Assembly: GCA_947497905.1 (NCBI GenBank)
Contig: CANMIH010000010.1
Span: forward strand, 62,001-126,000
DNA: 64,000 nt
Source: an uncultured Pelagimonas sp.
Lineage (GTDB): Bacteria; Pseudomonadota; Alphaproteobacteria; Rhodobacterales; Rhodobacteraceae
Direction: 5' to 3'
The first letter of the stretch is position 1; every line of letters starts with the position of its first letter. The position numbers were made by a program, and so were the translations under genes. This document shows positions 27,698 to 36,570 of this stretch, in pieces. Below the pieces are notes generated by a model. That model worked only from the letters and a program-made list of their open reading frames with translations, was not told the origin of the DNA and did not search any database.

Positions 27698-27745
27698 CTA
27701 GCGGACCACGCACCGGACACTGACGACGACGTTTAAAAATGACAT
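27698..27745 (-). CDS. 15-residue valine-rich leader peptide (attenuation control)
   Basis: The encoded peptide is MSFLNVVVSVRCVVR. AAAGGAG lies 6 nt before the ATG, one of the best ribosome binding sites in the window. Six of the 15 residues are valine, three of them consecutive GTC codons (6-8). The stop TAG is part of a small TAGCAA/TTGCTA hairpin (27687-27700). Leader sequence 27703-27714 can pair with 27672-27682 (5 + 3 + 2 base pairs with one bulge and one mismatch). This prevents full formation of the terminator at 27646-27674. A ribosome paused at the valine run would leave that arm free (read-through), and one reaching the stop would cover it (termination). Confidence 0.72.
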   Translation of the reverse strand: MSFLNVVVSVRCVVR

Positions 27746-27801
27746 AGGGGACTCCTTTTGAAGAAGCCTACGCGCGCGATAGAGGGGATGTCCAGAACGG
27801 A

Positions 27802-28599
27802 TCAGCTGTCACAGCCGCGAATGTCGACGGGCATACGCCCCCCCAACACCGTGATCCGAACCCCCGAGCGGTCCAGCGCAAAAACATCAGCTTCGGCATG
27901 GGCCATCCGGGTTTCAGCCATCAGGCGACCGCCCTCCCACCAAGTTTTGGGCTCAGCCACCCAGACCTGAGGATCGGCCGTTTCAATCACCGTTTCTTCG
28001 CGTCCTGTGCCGCGGGGCATGGCGATCGCGGCGCGCAGGGTTACAGCACCGTCCTTCAAGGAAACCTTACAGGCCACCGATTTCACCCCCGCATCTGCTG
28101 CCTCAAAAGGTTCATCGGCCAAAGCGGCGGCAATGGTGGGATCAGGGCGTGTGATATCCGACGGCAGAGTGGCGCTGACCTGAACCTCATAGGGCAGGCA
28201 GATGTCTTTGCAGATCCCCAGATCAATGGTCCCGCTCAGAGAGGCATCCCCGGTGTTGCGCCCCAGATCAATCCGCAAAGGCAGGACAACCTGATCATGA
28301 TAACCGACAGAGCGCATCCCGCTTTGATGAAACACGTCAGGGGTCGGCCAATGAACATCAATGGCACGTGTGCCGCGCTCGGCTTGCCATTCGAATTGCG
28401 GTGGAATGCCTGCATCGCCGGGGGCACGCCAATAGGTTTTCCAACCGGGCGCCAATGTCAGGTGCAACGCGGCCATGTGACTGCCATCGGCGAGCCGCCA
28501 ACCGGGGCGCAATTCAGCTTGAATCACGTCATCAAGATTCTGCGCCAGACCGGCAGACGGGAGGAGTGTGGCCAAAGCCAGAGGCATTACATATTGCAT
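27802..28599 (-). CDS. Exported DsbD alpha-domain-like protein
   Basis: The 265-residue protein has a signal peptide (cleavage after AGLAQ) and resembles the N-terminal thiol-exchange domain of DsbD. It has the WKTYWRAPGDAGIPP segment at about 53-67 and cysteines in GICKDICLPYEV at about 128-139. It is probably periplasmic and takes electrons through a disulfide. The membrane and C-terminal thioredoxin parts of a full DsbD are absent, so it must work with another protein. The start is not well supported by a ribosome binding site; an ATG four codons later is possible. It lies upstream of the leader and exporter on the same strand. Confidence 0.8.
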   Translation of the reverse strand: MQYVMPLALATLLPSAGLAQNLDDVIQAELRPGWRLADGSHMAALHLTLAPGWKTYWRAPGDAGIPPQFEWQAERGTRAIDVHWPTPDVFHQSGMRSVGYHDQVVLPLRIDLGRNTGDASLSGTIDLGICKDICLPYEVQVSATLPSDITRPDPTIAAALADEPFEAADAGVKSVACKVSLKDGAVTLRAAIAMPRGTGREETVIETADPQVWVAEPKTWWEGGRLMAETRMAHAEADVFALDRSGVRITVLGGRMPVDIRGCDS

Positions 28600-28751
28600 T
28601 TCTATGACATGGTACGATTGGAGATAAAAAGGAAGTCACATTCAAGCGACTGCATTCTAACAACGGTAACTTTTTAATCAGTATCAAGTCCCTTGCACCC
28701 GGCGGCGGCAGGCTTCATGCTGGACTTCCTAGTATCGGAGTAGTTTTTGCC

Positions 28752-29333
28752 ATGCCGCAGTCCGAGGACATGACCCCAGCCCATTTAACCGGTCGTATGT
28801 TGATTGCGATGCCAGGAATGGGCGATCCCCGCTTTGAGCAGGGTCTGGTGTTTTTGTGTGATCACTCAGACGAAGGCGCCATGGGATTGATTGTCAACAA
28901 ATCCAGCGAAGAGCTGGATATGCCAGCGCTCTTGTCGCAGCTATCCATTGAACCTGTGGAAGATTTGTCCAAACGGGCGGTGCATTTTGGTGGTCCCGTT
29001 GAGGTGGGGCGCGGCTTTGTGTTGCATTCACCGGATTATGCCTCACTGGTGACAACGCTTGAGGTTTTGCCGGACATTCACATGACCGCGACGTTGGATA
29101 TCCTTGAGGATCTCGGCAAAGGCGAAGGGCCGTCGCAATGGATGATGGCGCTTGGCTATGCGGGCTGGGGGCCGGGGCAGCTTGAAAGCGAATTGACCCA
29201 GAACGCCTGGCTTGTCTGCGATGCCTCCGCAGATCTGCTGTTCCGCGTGCCCAATCCAAAGAAATGGGAAGCGGCCCTGGAAAGCATCGGTGTCTCGTCT
29301 TTGCTTTTGTCTTCGGAAGGTGGCCGGGCCTAA
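28752..29333 (+). CDS. YqgE/AlgH family protein
   Basis: The 193-residue soluble protein matches UPF0301/DUF179: LTGRMLIAMPGMGDPRFEQGLVFLCDHS near the N-terminus, GLIVNKSS at about 55, FGGPVEVGRGFVLH at about 79-92 and YAGWGPGQLESEL at about 137-149. The biochemical role of the family is not established. GGAG lies 11 nt before the ATG, slightly far; an ATG six codons later is a less likely alternative. It is divergent from the DsbD-like gene. Confidence 0.93.
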   Translation: MPQSEDMTPAHLTGRMLIAMPGMGDPRFEQGLVFLCDHSDEGAMGLIVNKSSEELDMPALLSQLSIEPVEDLSKRAVHFGGPVEVGRGFVLHSPDYASLVTTLEVLPDIHMTATLDILEDLGKGEGPSQWMMALGYAGWGPGQLESELTQNAWLVCDASADLLFRVPNPKKWEAALESIGVSSLLLSSEGGRA

Positions 29334-29388
29334 TTGGGCGTCAGCCTCATAAGAGGTCTGCCAAATCCATTCGGTTAGACTGAAGAAC

Positions 29389-29410
29389 GCGCGAGGCCAT
29401 CGCCTCGCGC
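29389..29410. terminator. 9-bp GC hairpin between convergent genes
   Basis: GCGCGAGGC and its exact complement enclose a 4-nt loop, between the ends of the YqgE-type gene and the IlvD/Edd gene. On the plus strand a CTTTTT run follows 14 nt later, which is far for a classic intrinsic terminator. It probably helps to end or stabilise one or both transcripts. Confidence 0.4.
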
Positions 29411-29470
29411 ACGTCCTGTGGTGCTTTTTGACCCGCCGTCCGGAATGGATTTCCAGTTGGCGGGTCAGCT

Positions 29471-31201
29471 TTAGGTTGCTTTTCCGGTGCCTGATCCGCG
29501 TAGAAAGTCGAAATCACAGCCTGTCGGGGAGGCCATAACCCGGTCTCGATAAAGCATGCGATAGCCCCGGTCCCATTCACCTTCTGAGGGGGTGAACTCG
29601 GCACGGCGCCGTTCGAGCTCGGCCTCATCCACCAAGAGATCAATAGATTTGTCTTTTGCTGACAGTCGGATCCGGTCACCATCACGCACCAGCGCAAGGG
29701 GTCCACCGACATCGGCTTCGGGCGCCACATGCAAGACGATGGTGCCAAAGGCTGTGCCAGACATCCGCGCATCTGAAATACGGACCATGTCTTTCACGCC
29801 CTGCTGCGCCAGTTTCTTGGGAATGGGAAGATATCCTGCCTCTGGCATGCCGGATGGGCTGCGCGGTCCGGCGTTTTGCAATACCAGCACGCTGTCTGCC
29901 GTAACGGGCAGGTCAGGATCGTCAATGCGCTGCGACAGGTCATCAAGCGAGCTGAACACCACGGCAATGCCTTCATGCTCCAACAGGTCAGGCGTCGCAG
30001 CGGCACGTTTCAAAATGGCCCCTTCGGGCGCAAGCGAGCCGCGTAGCGCAATCAACCCACCCTCCGGATCGATCGGATCGTCTGCGGGGCGGATCACCGT
30101 ATGGTCAATCGGATCGGCCAGCGGTCTGTCCAGCCTCTCTCCCATAGTTTGCCCTGTCACATCCAGCGTTGTGCGGTCCAGCTGAGGGGCCAGACCGCGC
30201 AGAACCCCTTCAAGCGCGCCTGCGGCATTGAAATCTTCCATGTAACCTTTGCCGACCGGTTTCAGATCAACCAGAACCGGCGTTTCATCTGAGAGCGTAT
30301 TGAACTGGTCATAATCGATGTCGATGCCCAGACGGCCAGCTACCGCTGCCAGATGGATCACCGCATTGGTCGACCCGGAGACCGCCAAAAGCACGCGCAG
30401 TGCGTTTTCAACCGATTGTTTGGTGATCAGTTTATCGGGTGTCGGACCACCTTCGATCGCGAGTTTTGCGGCCAGTTCGCCACTTTCCTCCGAGGCCCGC
30501 AGACGGTCGGCATGAACCGCAGGGATCGCCGCCGAACCCGGCAATGCCATGCCGAGGGTCTCTGAAATCAGCGCCATGGTCGAGGCTGTTCCCATCACCG
30601 CGCAGGTGCCTGCTGTGGTGGCCAGACGGCCTTCAATCTGGTCAATCTCCTGGCGTTCAACCTTGCCCGCGCGGTACTGCCCCCAAAAGCGTCGGCAATC
30701 GGTACAGGCCCCAAGACGTTCGCCTTTGTGGCGCCCCGTCATCATCGGACCTGCCACAAGCATCACCGCCGGCTTGTTGGCTGATGCGGCACCCATCAAA
30801 AGCGCCGGAACGGTTTTGTCACAGCCTCCCATCAGGACCACGGAATCCATGGGCTGGGCGCGGATCATTTCCTCAACTGCCATGGCCATCAGATTGCGGT
30901 AAACCATCGAGGTCGGACTTAGAAACACCTCGCCCAGCGAGATTACGGGGAAGGGCACCGGCAATGCGCCCGAGGCCAGAACACCGCGTTTCACCGCCTC
31001 AAGCATCTCGGGGAAATGGCGGTGGCAATTGTTGAACCCGCTCTCGGTATAGCAAATGCCCACGATGGGTTTGTCCAGCGCCGCACCGGTGTACCCCATG
31101 GATTTCGCGAAAGAGCGACGCAGATAACGGGCAAACTCAGGGTCGCCATAGTTGGTCAGCCCGCCGGTGATGCCCTGCGGTTTATAGGGGGTCTCAGACA
31201 T
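29471..31201 (-). CDS. IlvD/Edd-family dehydratase, probably for a sugar acid
   Basis: The 576-residue protein has the iron-sulfur cysteines of the family (ESGFNNCHRH near 57, MGGCDKTVPAL near 124, GACTDCRRFW near 164 and TAGTCAVMGTAS near 197). It also has the C-terminal SDARMSGTAFGTIVLH segment. Family members remove water from dihydroxy acids such as arabinonate, xylonate, 6-phosphogluconate or the branched-chain precursors. A sugar-acid substrate is inferred because the gene sits with an aldehyde dehydrogenase, an IclR regulator and a sugar transporter. AAGGGG lies 6 nt before the ATG. It overlaps the aldehyde dehydrogenase by 8 nt. Confidence 0.88.
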   Translation of the reverse strand: MSETPYKPQGITGGLTNYGDPEFARYLRRSFAKSMGYTGAALDKPIVGICYTESGFNNCHRHFPEMLEAVKRGVLASGALPVPFPVISLGEVFLSPTSMVYRNLMAMAVEEMIRAQPMDSVVLMGGCDKTVPALLMGAASANKPAVMLVAGPMMTGRHKGERLGACTDCRRFWGQYRAGKVERQEIDQIEGRLATTAGTCAVMGTASTMALISETLGMALPGSAAIPAVHADRLRASEESGELAAKLAIEGGPTPDKLITKQSVENALRVLLAVSGSTNAVIHLAAVAGRLGIDIDYDQFNTLSDETPVLVDLKPVGKGYMEDFNAAGALEGVLRGLAPQLDRTTLDVTGQTMGERLDRPLADPIDHTVIRPADDPIDPEGGLIALRGSLAPEGAILKRAAATPDLLEHEGIAVVFSSLDDLSQRIDDPDLPVTADSVLVLQNAGPRSPSGMPEAGYLPIPKKLAQQGVKDMVRISDARMSGTAFGTIVLHVAPEADVGGPLALVRDGDRIRLSAKDKSIDLLVDEAELERRRAEFTPSEGEWDRGYRMLYRDRVMASPTGCDFDFLRGSGTGKAT

Positions 31202-32651
31202 TCATGTCCCCTTTCAATAGCTTGTGGCGGGTGTATTTCGGCACCAGATAGTCAAGGATGCCAAAGCTGCCACCTTCGCGGCCAAAGCCGCTTTCTTTGA
31301 TGCCGCCAAAGGGGGCTTCGGCGGTGGCCAGCAGGGTTTCGTTGATGCCAATCATGCCCGCCTGCAAATCGTCGGCACTGCGCAAGGCCAGATCGCTGTC
31401 GCGGGTAAAGACATAGGCGGCCAGTCCAAATTCGGTGTCATTGGCCCGTGCCATCACTTCGTCATAGCTGGAGAAGGGGGTCAGTGGGGCCACTGGCGCG
31501 AAGGGTTCTTCTGACATGATACGTGCGCTGTCAGACACCCGGCCCAGAACGGTGGGTTGAAGGAAGTGGCCGGTATTGAAGCTGGGGTCACGTCCGCCTC
31601 CGGCCAGAACCTCAGCCCCTCGTTCCTTGGCATCTTCAATAAGCGAAAGCGCCCCGTCCACACCACGGGCGCGGATCATAGGCCCGGTCGTGACGGTTTC
31701 GTCCAGGCCATCGCCCACCTTAAGACCCTCGGCAACGCGGGCAAATGTTTCGGCAAAAACATCATAGATGTCTTCATGAACATAGAAACGCGTCGGTGAG
31801 ATGCATACCTGGCCACAGTTGCGAAACTTGGTCGCAGCCAGTTTTTCCGCCGCCGCAACAGGATCGCTGTCAGGAAAAACGATCACGGGCGCATGGCCAC
31901 CAAGTTCCATGGTCACTTTTTTGATTCCGGCGGCAGCTTGGCGCAGGATCTCTTTGCCCACAGGCACCGATCCGGTCAAAGAAACCTTCTTGATCACCGG
32001 CGAGGCGATCAGATCCGCAACCATCGGAGTAGAGCGACCGGTCAAAATCGAAAGGGTGCCCGCTGGCAGCCCCGCTTCGATCAGCACCTGGCCCAGAATA
32101 TAGCAACAGCCCGGAGCCTCAGAGGCGGGACGCGCGATCACAGGATTGCCCGCAGCCAGGGCGGCGGCAATTTTCCGGGCTGGCAACAGCATGGGGAAGT
32201 TCCAGGCCGAAAGGCTCAGGCAGGGACCAACCGGCGCATAGGTGACAGTCAGACGTTCATCCTCGGCGCGCCCCGGAATCGTCTGGCCATAGATGCGCTT
32301 GGCCTCTTCTCCGTACCATTCGAACTGATCTGCTGCGGCGTTCACTTCGCCCTTGGCTTCGGCCAGAGGTTTGCCGGTCTCGATTGACATCACACGGGCA
32401 TATTTGTCCAGACGTGCGCGCAACAAATCGGCGGCCCGACGCAGTATGCCTGCGCGGGTCCATGCCGGGGTTTTGGCCCAAGGGCGGGCCGCAGCGGCGC
32501 AATCGTCTAGCGCTTGGGCTATGTCTGCGGGGCCAGCTGCCGGGATCTGGCCAATCTCGGCTTCGGTCACCGGGCTATACACGGCCATCGTGTCGCCAGC
32601 CTGCGCTGCACGCCACGCGCCTCCGATCAGGAGGCCATAGGTCTCATACAT
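31194..32651 (-). CDS. NAD(P)-dependent aldehyde dehydrogenase, succinate-semialdehyde dehydrogenase-like
   Basis: The 485-residue enzyme has the aldehyde dehydrogenase core: NFPMLLPARK at about 150-159, catalytic glutamate in TMELGGHAPVI (about 249) and nucleophile in NCGQVC (about 283). The overall sequence resembles GabD-type enzymes that oxidise small carboxylic semialdehydes. In this cluster the substrate could be the semialdehyde made after dehydration of a sugar acid, for example 2,5-dioxopentanoate; this is inference. AAGGAGA lies 6 nt before the ATG. Confidence 0.9.
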   Translation of the reverse strand: MYETYGLLIGGAWRAAQAGDTMAVYSPVTEAEIGQIPAAGPADIAQALDDCAAAARPWAKTPAWTRAGILRRAADLLRARLDKYARVMSIETGKPLAEAKGEVNAAADQFEWYGEEAKRIYGQTIPGRAEDERLTVTYAPVGPCLSLSAWNFPMLLPARKIAAALAAGNPVIARPASEAPGCCYILGQVLIEAGLPAGTLSILTGRSTPMVADLIASPVIKKVSLTGSVPVGKEILRQAAAGIKKVTMELGGHAPVIVFPDSDPVAAAEKLAATKFRNCGQVCISPTRFYVHEDIYDVFAETFARVAEGLKVGDGLDETVTTGPMIRARGVDGALSLIEDAKERGAEVLAGGGRDPSFNTGHFLQPTVLGRVSDSARIMSEEPFAPVAPLTPFSSYDEVMARANDTEFGLAAYVFTRDSDLALRSADDLQAGMIGINETLLATAEAPFGGIKESGFGREGGSFGILDYLVPKYTRHKLLKGDMNV

Positions 32652-32669
32652 CAGATCTCTCCTTTTCCG

Positions 32670-34532
32670 TCAGATCAACGTCGCGGCATACTTCTCCTGA
32701 ACATCGGCACACCAGTTGCCCACGTTCCAATTGCCCCAGGCCCCAAGCCCTCCTAACGGGTCCTCGCCGTAGTAGACCGGAACATGCACAAGACTGAGGC
32801 CGGGGTAGGCCTGGGCCTGTGTCAGGGCATTTTGCAGGCTGTCTTTGGTTGCGCCGCCCCAAAAGGCCTGAACCCCATCGACAGATTGGGCCATAGCGAC
32901 ATAGTCGACGGCCACCGCATCATTGGTGCGATAGGTCTCGCCATATTGCGCCAGCTGCAGGTGGCTGATGGCGGCCATGCGGCGGTTGTCGAGAAGCAGG
33001 ATTGTGCCATGCACCCCATGTTCCACCGCATCAATCAACACCTGCGGGTTCATCATAAACGACCCATCTCCGGTGAAAGCGATGCCATAGCGCCCCTGGT
33101 CTGCAAGACCGGCGGCCAGCAGCGCAGAGACGGCAAAGCCCATGTAGGAGGCACCGGTTTCGGTAAAGGTTTCACCCGGCGCCTGATCTTCGACCACCTG
33201 AAATCCATTGGCCTGCACATCGCCGGCATCAAAGAATTTGATCGCCCCATGACGGCGCGCAAACTGATCGGCCAGATGGATCACCTGCGGTTGGCTCAAC
33301 ACCGGCTCGCTCCAGACATCGGCACCCAAAGGGGCCGCATCATATCGTTCGGCTTTGTAAGCCTGCCATTCGGCTTTTTTGGCCGCGCAGGTTTCGAGCC
33401 ACGCCGAGGTCACTGGCGCGGTCAACCGGACGGCCAGTGCTGACAGAATGCCTGCCGCCGGGCCGGTTAAGGCCATTGTGTTGTTGTAATGCTGAACGTC
33501 CTGCAGATCGGGATTGATGTTGATCACGGCACGCGCCTTGGGCCAGCCCATGCCTGAGCAATCCGCCTGACAGACACCGCGACTGCCAACAAAGATCACC
33601 AGATCCGCTTCTTGCATCGCATAATTGCCACTGATCGATCCTTTGGACCCACCGACGTGCATGTTCTGTGGATGGGCATCGGGCAGCACACCACTTGCAC
33701 CGGGGCTGAGCACCACGGCGGCACCAGCGGCCTCGGCTAATCGCGTCAGCTCGGCAGCCGCGCCTCGCGCGCCACCTCCGGCTTTGATGGAGACCCGCTC
33801 ATGTGACCGGATCAGATCAACCGCTTCTGCCAGGGTTGTGTCACTGGGCGCTGCAGGGGCAGGGAAAGCCGGGCGCACGGGTAGGGCATCGGCGCGGAAT
33901 TGAACCAGCTCAGGCTGTGTGTTGAGCGGCAGGTTGAGGTAGAACGGTCCAGCTTTCCAGGGGTGGAACACCGTTGCGGCCCCGCGGCGCAGCGCATCGC
34001 GCAATGCACCCGGTGCATGCAGAGTGTAGGTTGCGCCCATTGCCCCGGTGATCTGACCAAACAGGCCCTGTTCCGGCTTGGGCACCTGCTGCATGTTGTA
34101 GCCTTCGCCGTGCGTCGTCTCATCGCCGTAGATGTGATAGAGGCCAACGCCATTGGACGCCGCCGCCAGAGAGCCGGCCAAAGCTTGCAGGGCACCGGGA
34201 CCGATAGAGGTTACCACGGCACAGGGCTCGTCATAGACCCAGCGCAGGGCGGTCCCCACATGGGCCATTTCAACTTCGTTGCGGAATTGGAACCCTTTGA
34301 CCAGCCCGGCCTCTTCATAGATCCGCAGGGTCTCGCCCAACTCGGTAGAGCCATGGCCCAGAATCATAAGGTATTTGCTGACACCCTGTCGCAGAAGCCC
34401 CCAAACCAGAGCCTCGGTCAGAGGCAGTGAAATCACCTCGGTCAACAGGCCCTTGTCGATCGCGGCCTCAAGTCCACCCTGTTGCGCCAGCCAGGCAGCG
34501 CGCGTGGCGCGGGTCGTTGGAACCGAGGTCAT
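32670..34532 (-). CDS. Thiamine-diphosphate-dependent enzyme, IolD-like
   Basis: The 620-residue protein has the three domains of the acetolactate-synthase superfamily. The catalytic glutamate is in FRNEVEMAH (about residue 84) and the diphosphate motif GDGSFMMNPQ starts near residue 501 and ends in LLDN. It differs from true acetolactate synthases and looks closer to IolD, which opens the ring of the inositol intermediate 3D-trihydroxycyclohexane-1,2-dione. The other iol genes are not present, so a different cyclic or branched polyol is possible. It overlaps the Gfo/Idh/MocA gene by 4 nt (ATGA), with GGGGGAG 8 nt before its start. Confidence 0.8.
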   Translation of the reverse strand: MTSVPTTRATRAAWLAQQGGLEAAIDKGLLTEVISLPLTEALVWGLLRQGVSKYLMILGHGSTELGETLRIYEEAGLVKGFQFRNEVEMAHVGTALRWVYDEPCAVVTSIGPGALQALAGSLAAASNGVGLYHIYGDETTHGEGYNMQQVPKPEQGLFGQITGAMGATYTLHAPGALRDALRRGAATVFHPWKAGPFYLNLPLNTQPELVQFRADALPVRPAFPAPAAPSDTTLAEAVDLIRSHERVSIKAGGGARGAAAELTRLAEAAGAAVVLSPGASGVLPDAHPQNMHVGGSKGSISGNYAMQEADLVIFVGSRGVCQADCSGMGWPKARAVININPDLQDVQHYNNTMALTGPAAGILSALAVRLTAPVTSAWLETCAAKKAEWQAYKAERYDAAPLGADVWSEPVLSQPQVIHLADQFARRHGAIKFFDAGDVQANGFQVVEDQAPGETFTETGASYMGFAVSALLAAGLADQGRYGIAFTGDGSFMMNPQVLIDAVEHGVHGTILLLDNRRMAAISHLQLAQYGETYRTNDAVAVDYVAMAQSVDGVQAFWGGATKDSLQNALTQAQAYPGLSLVHVPVYYGEDPLGGLGAWGNWNVGNWCADVQEKYAATLI

Positions 34533-35611
34533 GCGCGCATCTCCCCCAGATGAATGGCGCGACCTTCGCGGGCCGAGCGTTCCGCAGCCATGGCAAACCG
34601 CAGCACCTCTCGGCCCTGTCGGGCGGTCAAGAGAGGGTCTCCGCCATCATGCAGAACGTTCAGGAAATGCCGCGTCGACTGGACAAAGCTCTGCTCCCAG
34701 CCCGAGGGAATGTCTTTGTACTCTGTAACCTGTCCATCCCGATAGTGCACCACCGGGGGCATGTTGCCTATGCTTCCGTGACCACAGTTGATCCAGATCA
34801 CACCTTCGGTGCCGGTGATCTCAACCCGGTCATCCTGCGCGTAATACTGACCGGCGATCTCAAGATCCGGCGAATAGACAACCTCAAGGTTGCCGATGCG
34901 GTTGCCGGGAAATCGGAAGGAAATCTGCGAAGGCGCATCAAACCATCCGCCGTCAGGGCGCTGGGTCTGATGGATAAAGGCATGTACCTCTTCCGCCTGC
35001 CCCATAAAGTGCCATGCCAGTGCAAACTTGTGATGCCCATCATCAAACACCAGTGGGCCACCACCCGCCTTGTCCATTTCCTGCCGCCAGGCGTCGGCCT
35101 CTTTCGGCACTTCCCAGGCAGTTTTGCTTTTGCCGGGATTGGATTTGATCCGGATCGACAAAGGCGTACCAATTGCGCCCTCATCCACAAGGGCCTTGGC
35201 TTTCTTCACCGGCGGGTGAAAGATGAAGTTCTCGAAGATTTTGACCGGCCGGTCATAGGCCTCTGCGGCGGCGACCAGCTGATCTGCTTCTGCGAGATCC
35301 ATGCACATTGGCTTTTGCAGCGAGACTATTTTCCCTGCATCCATGGCTTTCAGCGCGGCAGAGAGATGCAGATGATGTGGCAACAACAGCTCGACCAGAT
35401 CCACGTCATCACGGGCCAGAAGGGCGTCGTAATCCTCTTCAATTGCCGCCTCATCCACGCCCCAGGCTGTCGCGCGGGACCGGGCCAGCGCCGGGTCGCG
35501 GTCGCACAGAGCCGTAATCTGCCCCCGAGTGGACTGGGTATATTCAATAGCATGCAGGTCAGAGATGCGGCCGGTGCCGACAATTCCGACGCGAAGAGGC
35601 GTGTCAGACAT
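34529..35611 (-). CDS. Gfo/Idh/MocA family NAD(P)-dependent oxidoreductase
   Basis: The 360-residue protein has an N-terminal Rossmann fold (VGIVGTGRISDLHA at about 8-21), the family EKP-like segment as LQKPMCMDLAEA near 97, and a C-terminal alpha/beta domain with DDGHHKFALAWHF near 190. Such enzymes oxidise or reduce sugars and cyclitols such as inositol. With the IolD-like enzyme next to it, a cyclitol or inositol-like substrate is plausible. The ribosome binding site is weak. Confidence 0.88.
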   Translation of the reverse strand: MSDTPLRVGIVGTGRISDLHAIEYTQSTRGQITALCDRDPALARSRATAWGVDEAAIEEDYDALLARDDVDLVELLLPHHLHLSAALKAMDAGKIVSLQKPMCMDLAEADQLVAAAEAYDRPVKIFENFIFHPPVKKAKALVDEGAIGTPLSIRIKSNPGKSKTAWEVPKEADAWRQEMDKAGGGPLVFDDGHHKFALAWHFMGQAEEVHAFIHQTQRPDGGWFDAPSQISFRFPGNRIGNLEVVYSPDLEIAGQYYAQDDRVEITGTEGVIWINCGHGSIGNMPPVVHYRDGQVTEYKDIPSGWEQSFVQSTRHFLNVLHDGGDPLLTARQGREVLRFAMAAERSAREGRAIHLGEMRA

Positions 35612-35616
35612 AAAGT

Positions 35617-36348
35617 TCAGGTTCCCTGTATTGGGGGAATAGGAACAGAGAGCACCAATTCCCCAAGCTCAGCCAAGCGGGCGTCATCGATGCGCACGGA
35701 CGGACCAGAGAGCCCAAGTGCGGCGATCATTTGCCCCTGTGTGTCAAAAACCGGACGGGCGGTGCAGCGAATGCCGGTGGCAAACTCTTCGTCATCCACG
35801 GCAAATCCGCGATCCCGGGTCAGCGCGACTTCGGCGCGTAAGCCGCGCTCATCCGTCAAAGTGTGTTCGGTATAACGTGCCATCTCTTGCGGCATGCGCG
35901 CGGTGCCAAAGGCCAAAAACGCCTTGCCCAGAGCCGTACAATGCAGCGGTGACAGCGCCCCAATAGGGTGATCCACCTTGAGAGGCAGGGTGCTGTCGAC
36001 CTTGTCGATGTACCAGACACGGTCGCCCACAAGCACCGCTAGATGGGCGCATTCCCCGGTCTGCGTCACCAGCGCTTCAAGAGCGGGTCGGCACAGCTCT
36101 TTGCACAGGATCACTTCGGAAAGAGAGCGCTCTTCCGAGGGATGACCTTCCTGAGGGACGCTTTCATAGCGGCGTGTTTCATCTTGCCGGGCGTATCCGG
36201 AGGCGACCAGGGTCTTGAGGAGATGTGAGGCATTGGACTTCTCAACACCAAGCGCCTCGGCCACGGCCGTCAGGCGCATCGGCGCCCCTGCGTCACGCAG
36301 GATGTCCAACACCTGCAATCCGCGTGTAAGAGATTGTAGTAACCGCAT
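35617..36348 (-). CDS. IclR-family transcriptional regulator
   Basis: The 243-residue protein has an N-terminal winged helix (RGLQVLDILRDAG through EKSNASHLLKTLVASGYARQD, about 9-55). It continues with the IclR effector domain, including LSPLHCTALGKAFLAF (about 132-147) and GIRCTARPVFD (about 190). It sits at the head of the minus-strand catabolic genes and opposite the sugar transporter, so it probably controls both. GGGGAG lies 8 nt before the ATG. The effector is likely a pathway sugar or sugar acid. Confidence 0.92.
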   Translation of the reverse strand: MRLLQSLTRGLQVLDILRDAGAPMRLTAVAEALGVEKSNASHLLKTLVASGYARQDETRRYESVPQEGHPSEERSLSEVILCKELCRPALEALVTQTGECAHLAVLVGDRVWYIDKVDSTLPLKVDHPIGALSPLHCTALGKAFLAFGTARMPQEMARYTEHTLTDERGLRAEVALTRDRGFAVDDEEFATGIRCTARPVFDTQGQMIAALGLSGPSVRIDDARLAELGELVLSVPIPPIQGT

Positions 36349-36448
36349 TCTATTGGCTCCCCAGGATCATTTGGTGCAATAGTTTACGTATATCACACAA
36401 AAGTACAGCACACGCAAACTTTTCACCTCGAAATGACGCCTAGATCTG

Positions 36449-36481
36449 TGTATTGCGGTTTTTCGCACCCTCTGCAATACA
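36449..36481. promoter_or_regulatory. 8-bp inverted repeat, candidate IclR operator
   Basis: TGTATTGC and GCAATACA are separated by 17 bp in the 222-bp region between the IclR gene and the transporter. A TTGACA hexamer starts 5 bp further on, at 36487, and could be the -35 box of the transporter promoter, although no clear -10 box is seen. Position suggests the repeat is a target of the IclR regulator. Confidence 0.45.
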
Positions 36482-36570
36482 AATTGTTGACATATAGCGA
36501 AATGACTGCATCCTGACGCTAGAAACTTGCAATTAGTATCGCATGTTGAAACTTTGGGAGGAATCTTCGT

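Noticed and set aside
29347-29772. Minus-strand open frame overlapping the end of the IlvD/Edd gene
   Set aside because: Most of it is a shifted frame of the dehydratase; the remaining part contains the GC hairpin at 29389-29410 and has no start with a binding site.
34427-35875. Long plus-strand open frame (482 codons) opposite the Gfo/Idh/MocA and IclR genes
   Set aside because: It is the antisense of two well-supported genes in GC-rich codons; no domain or start signal.
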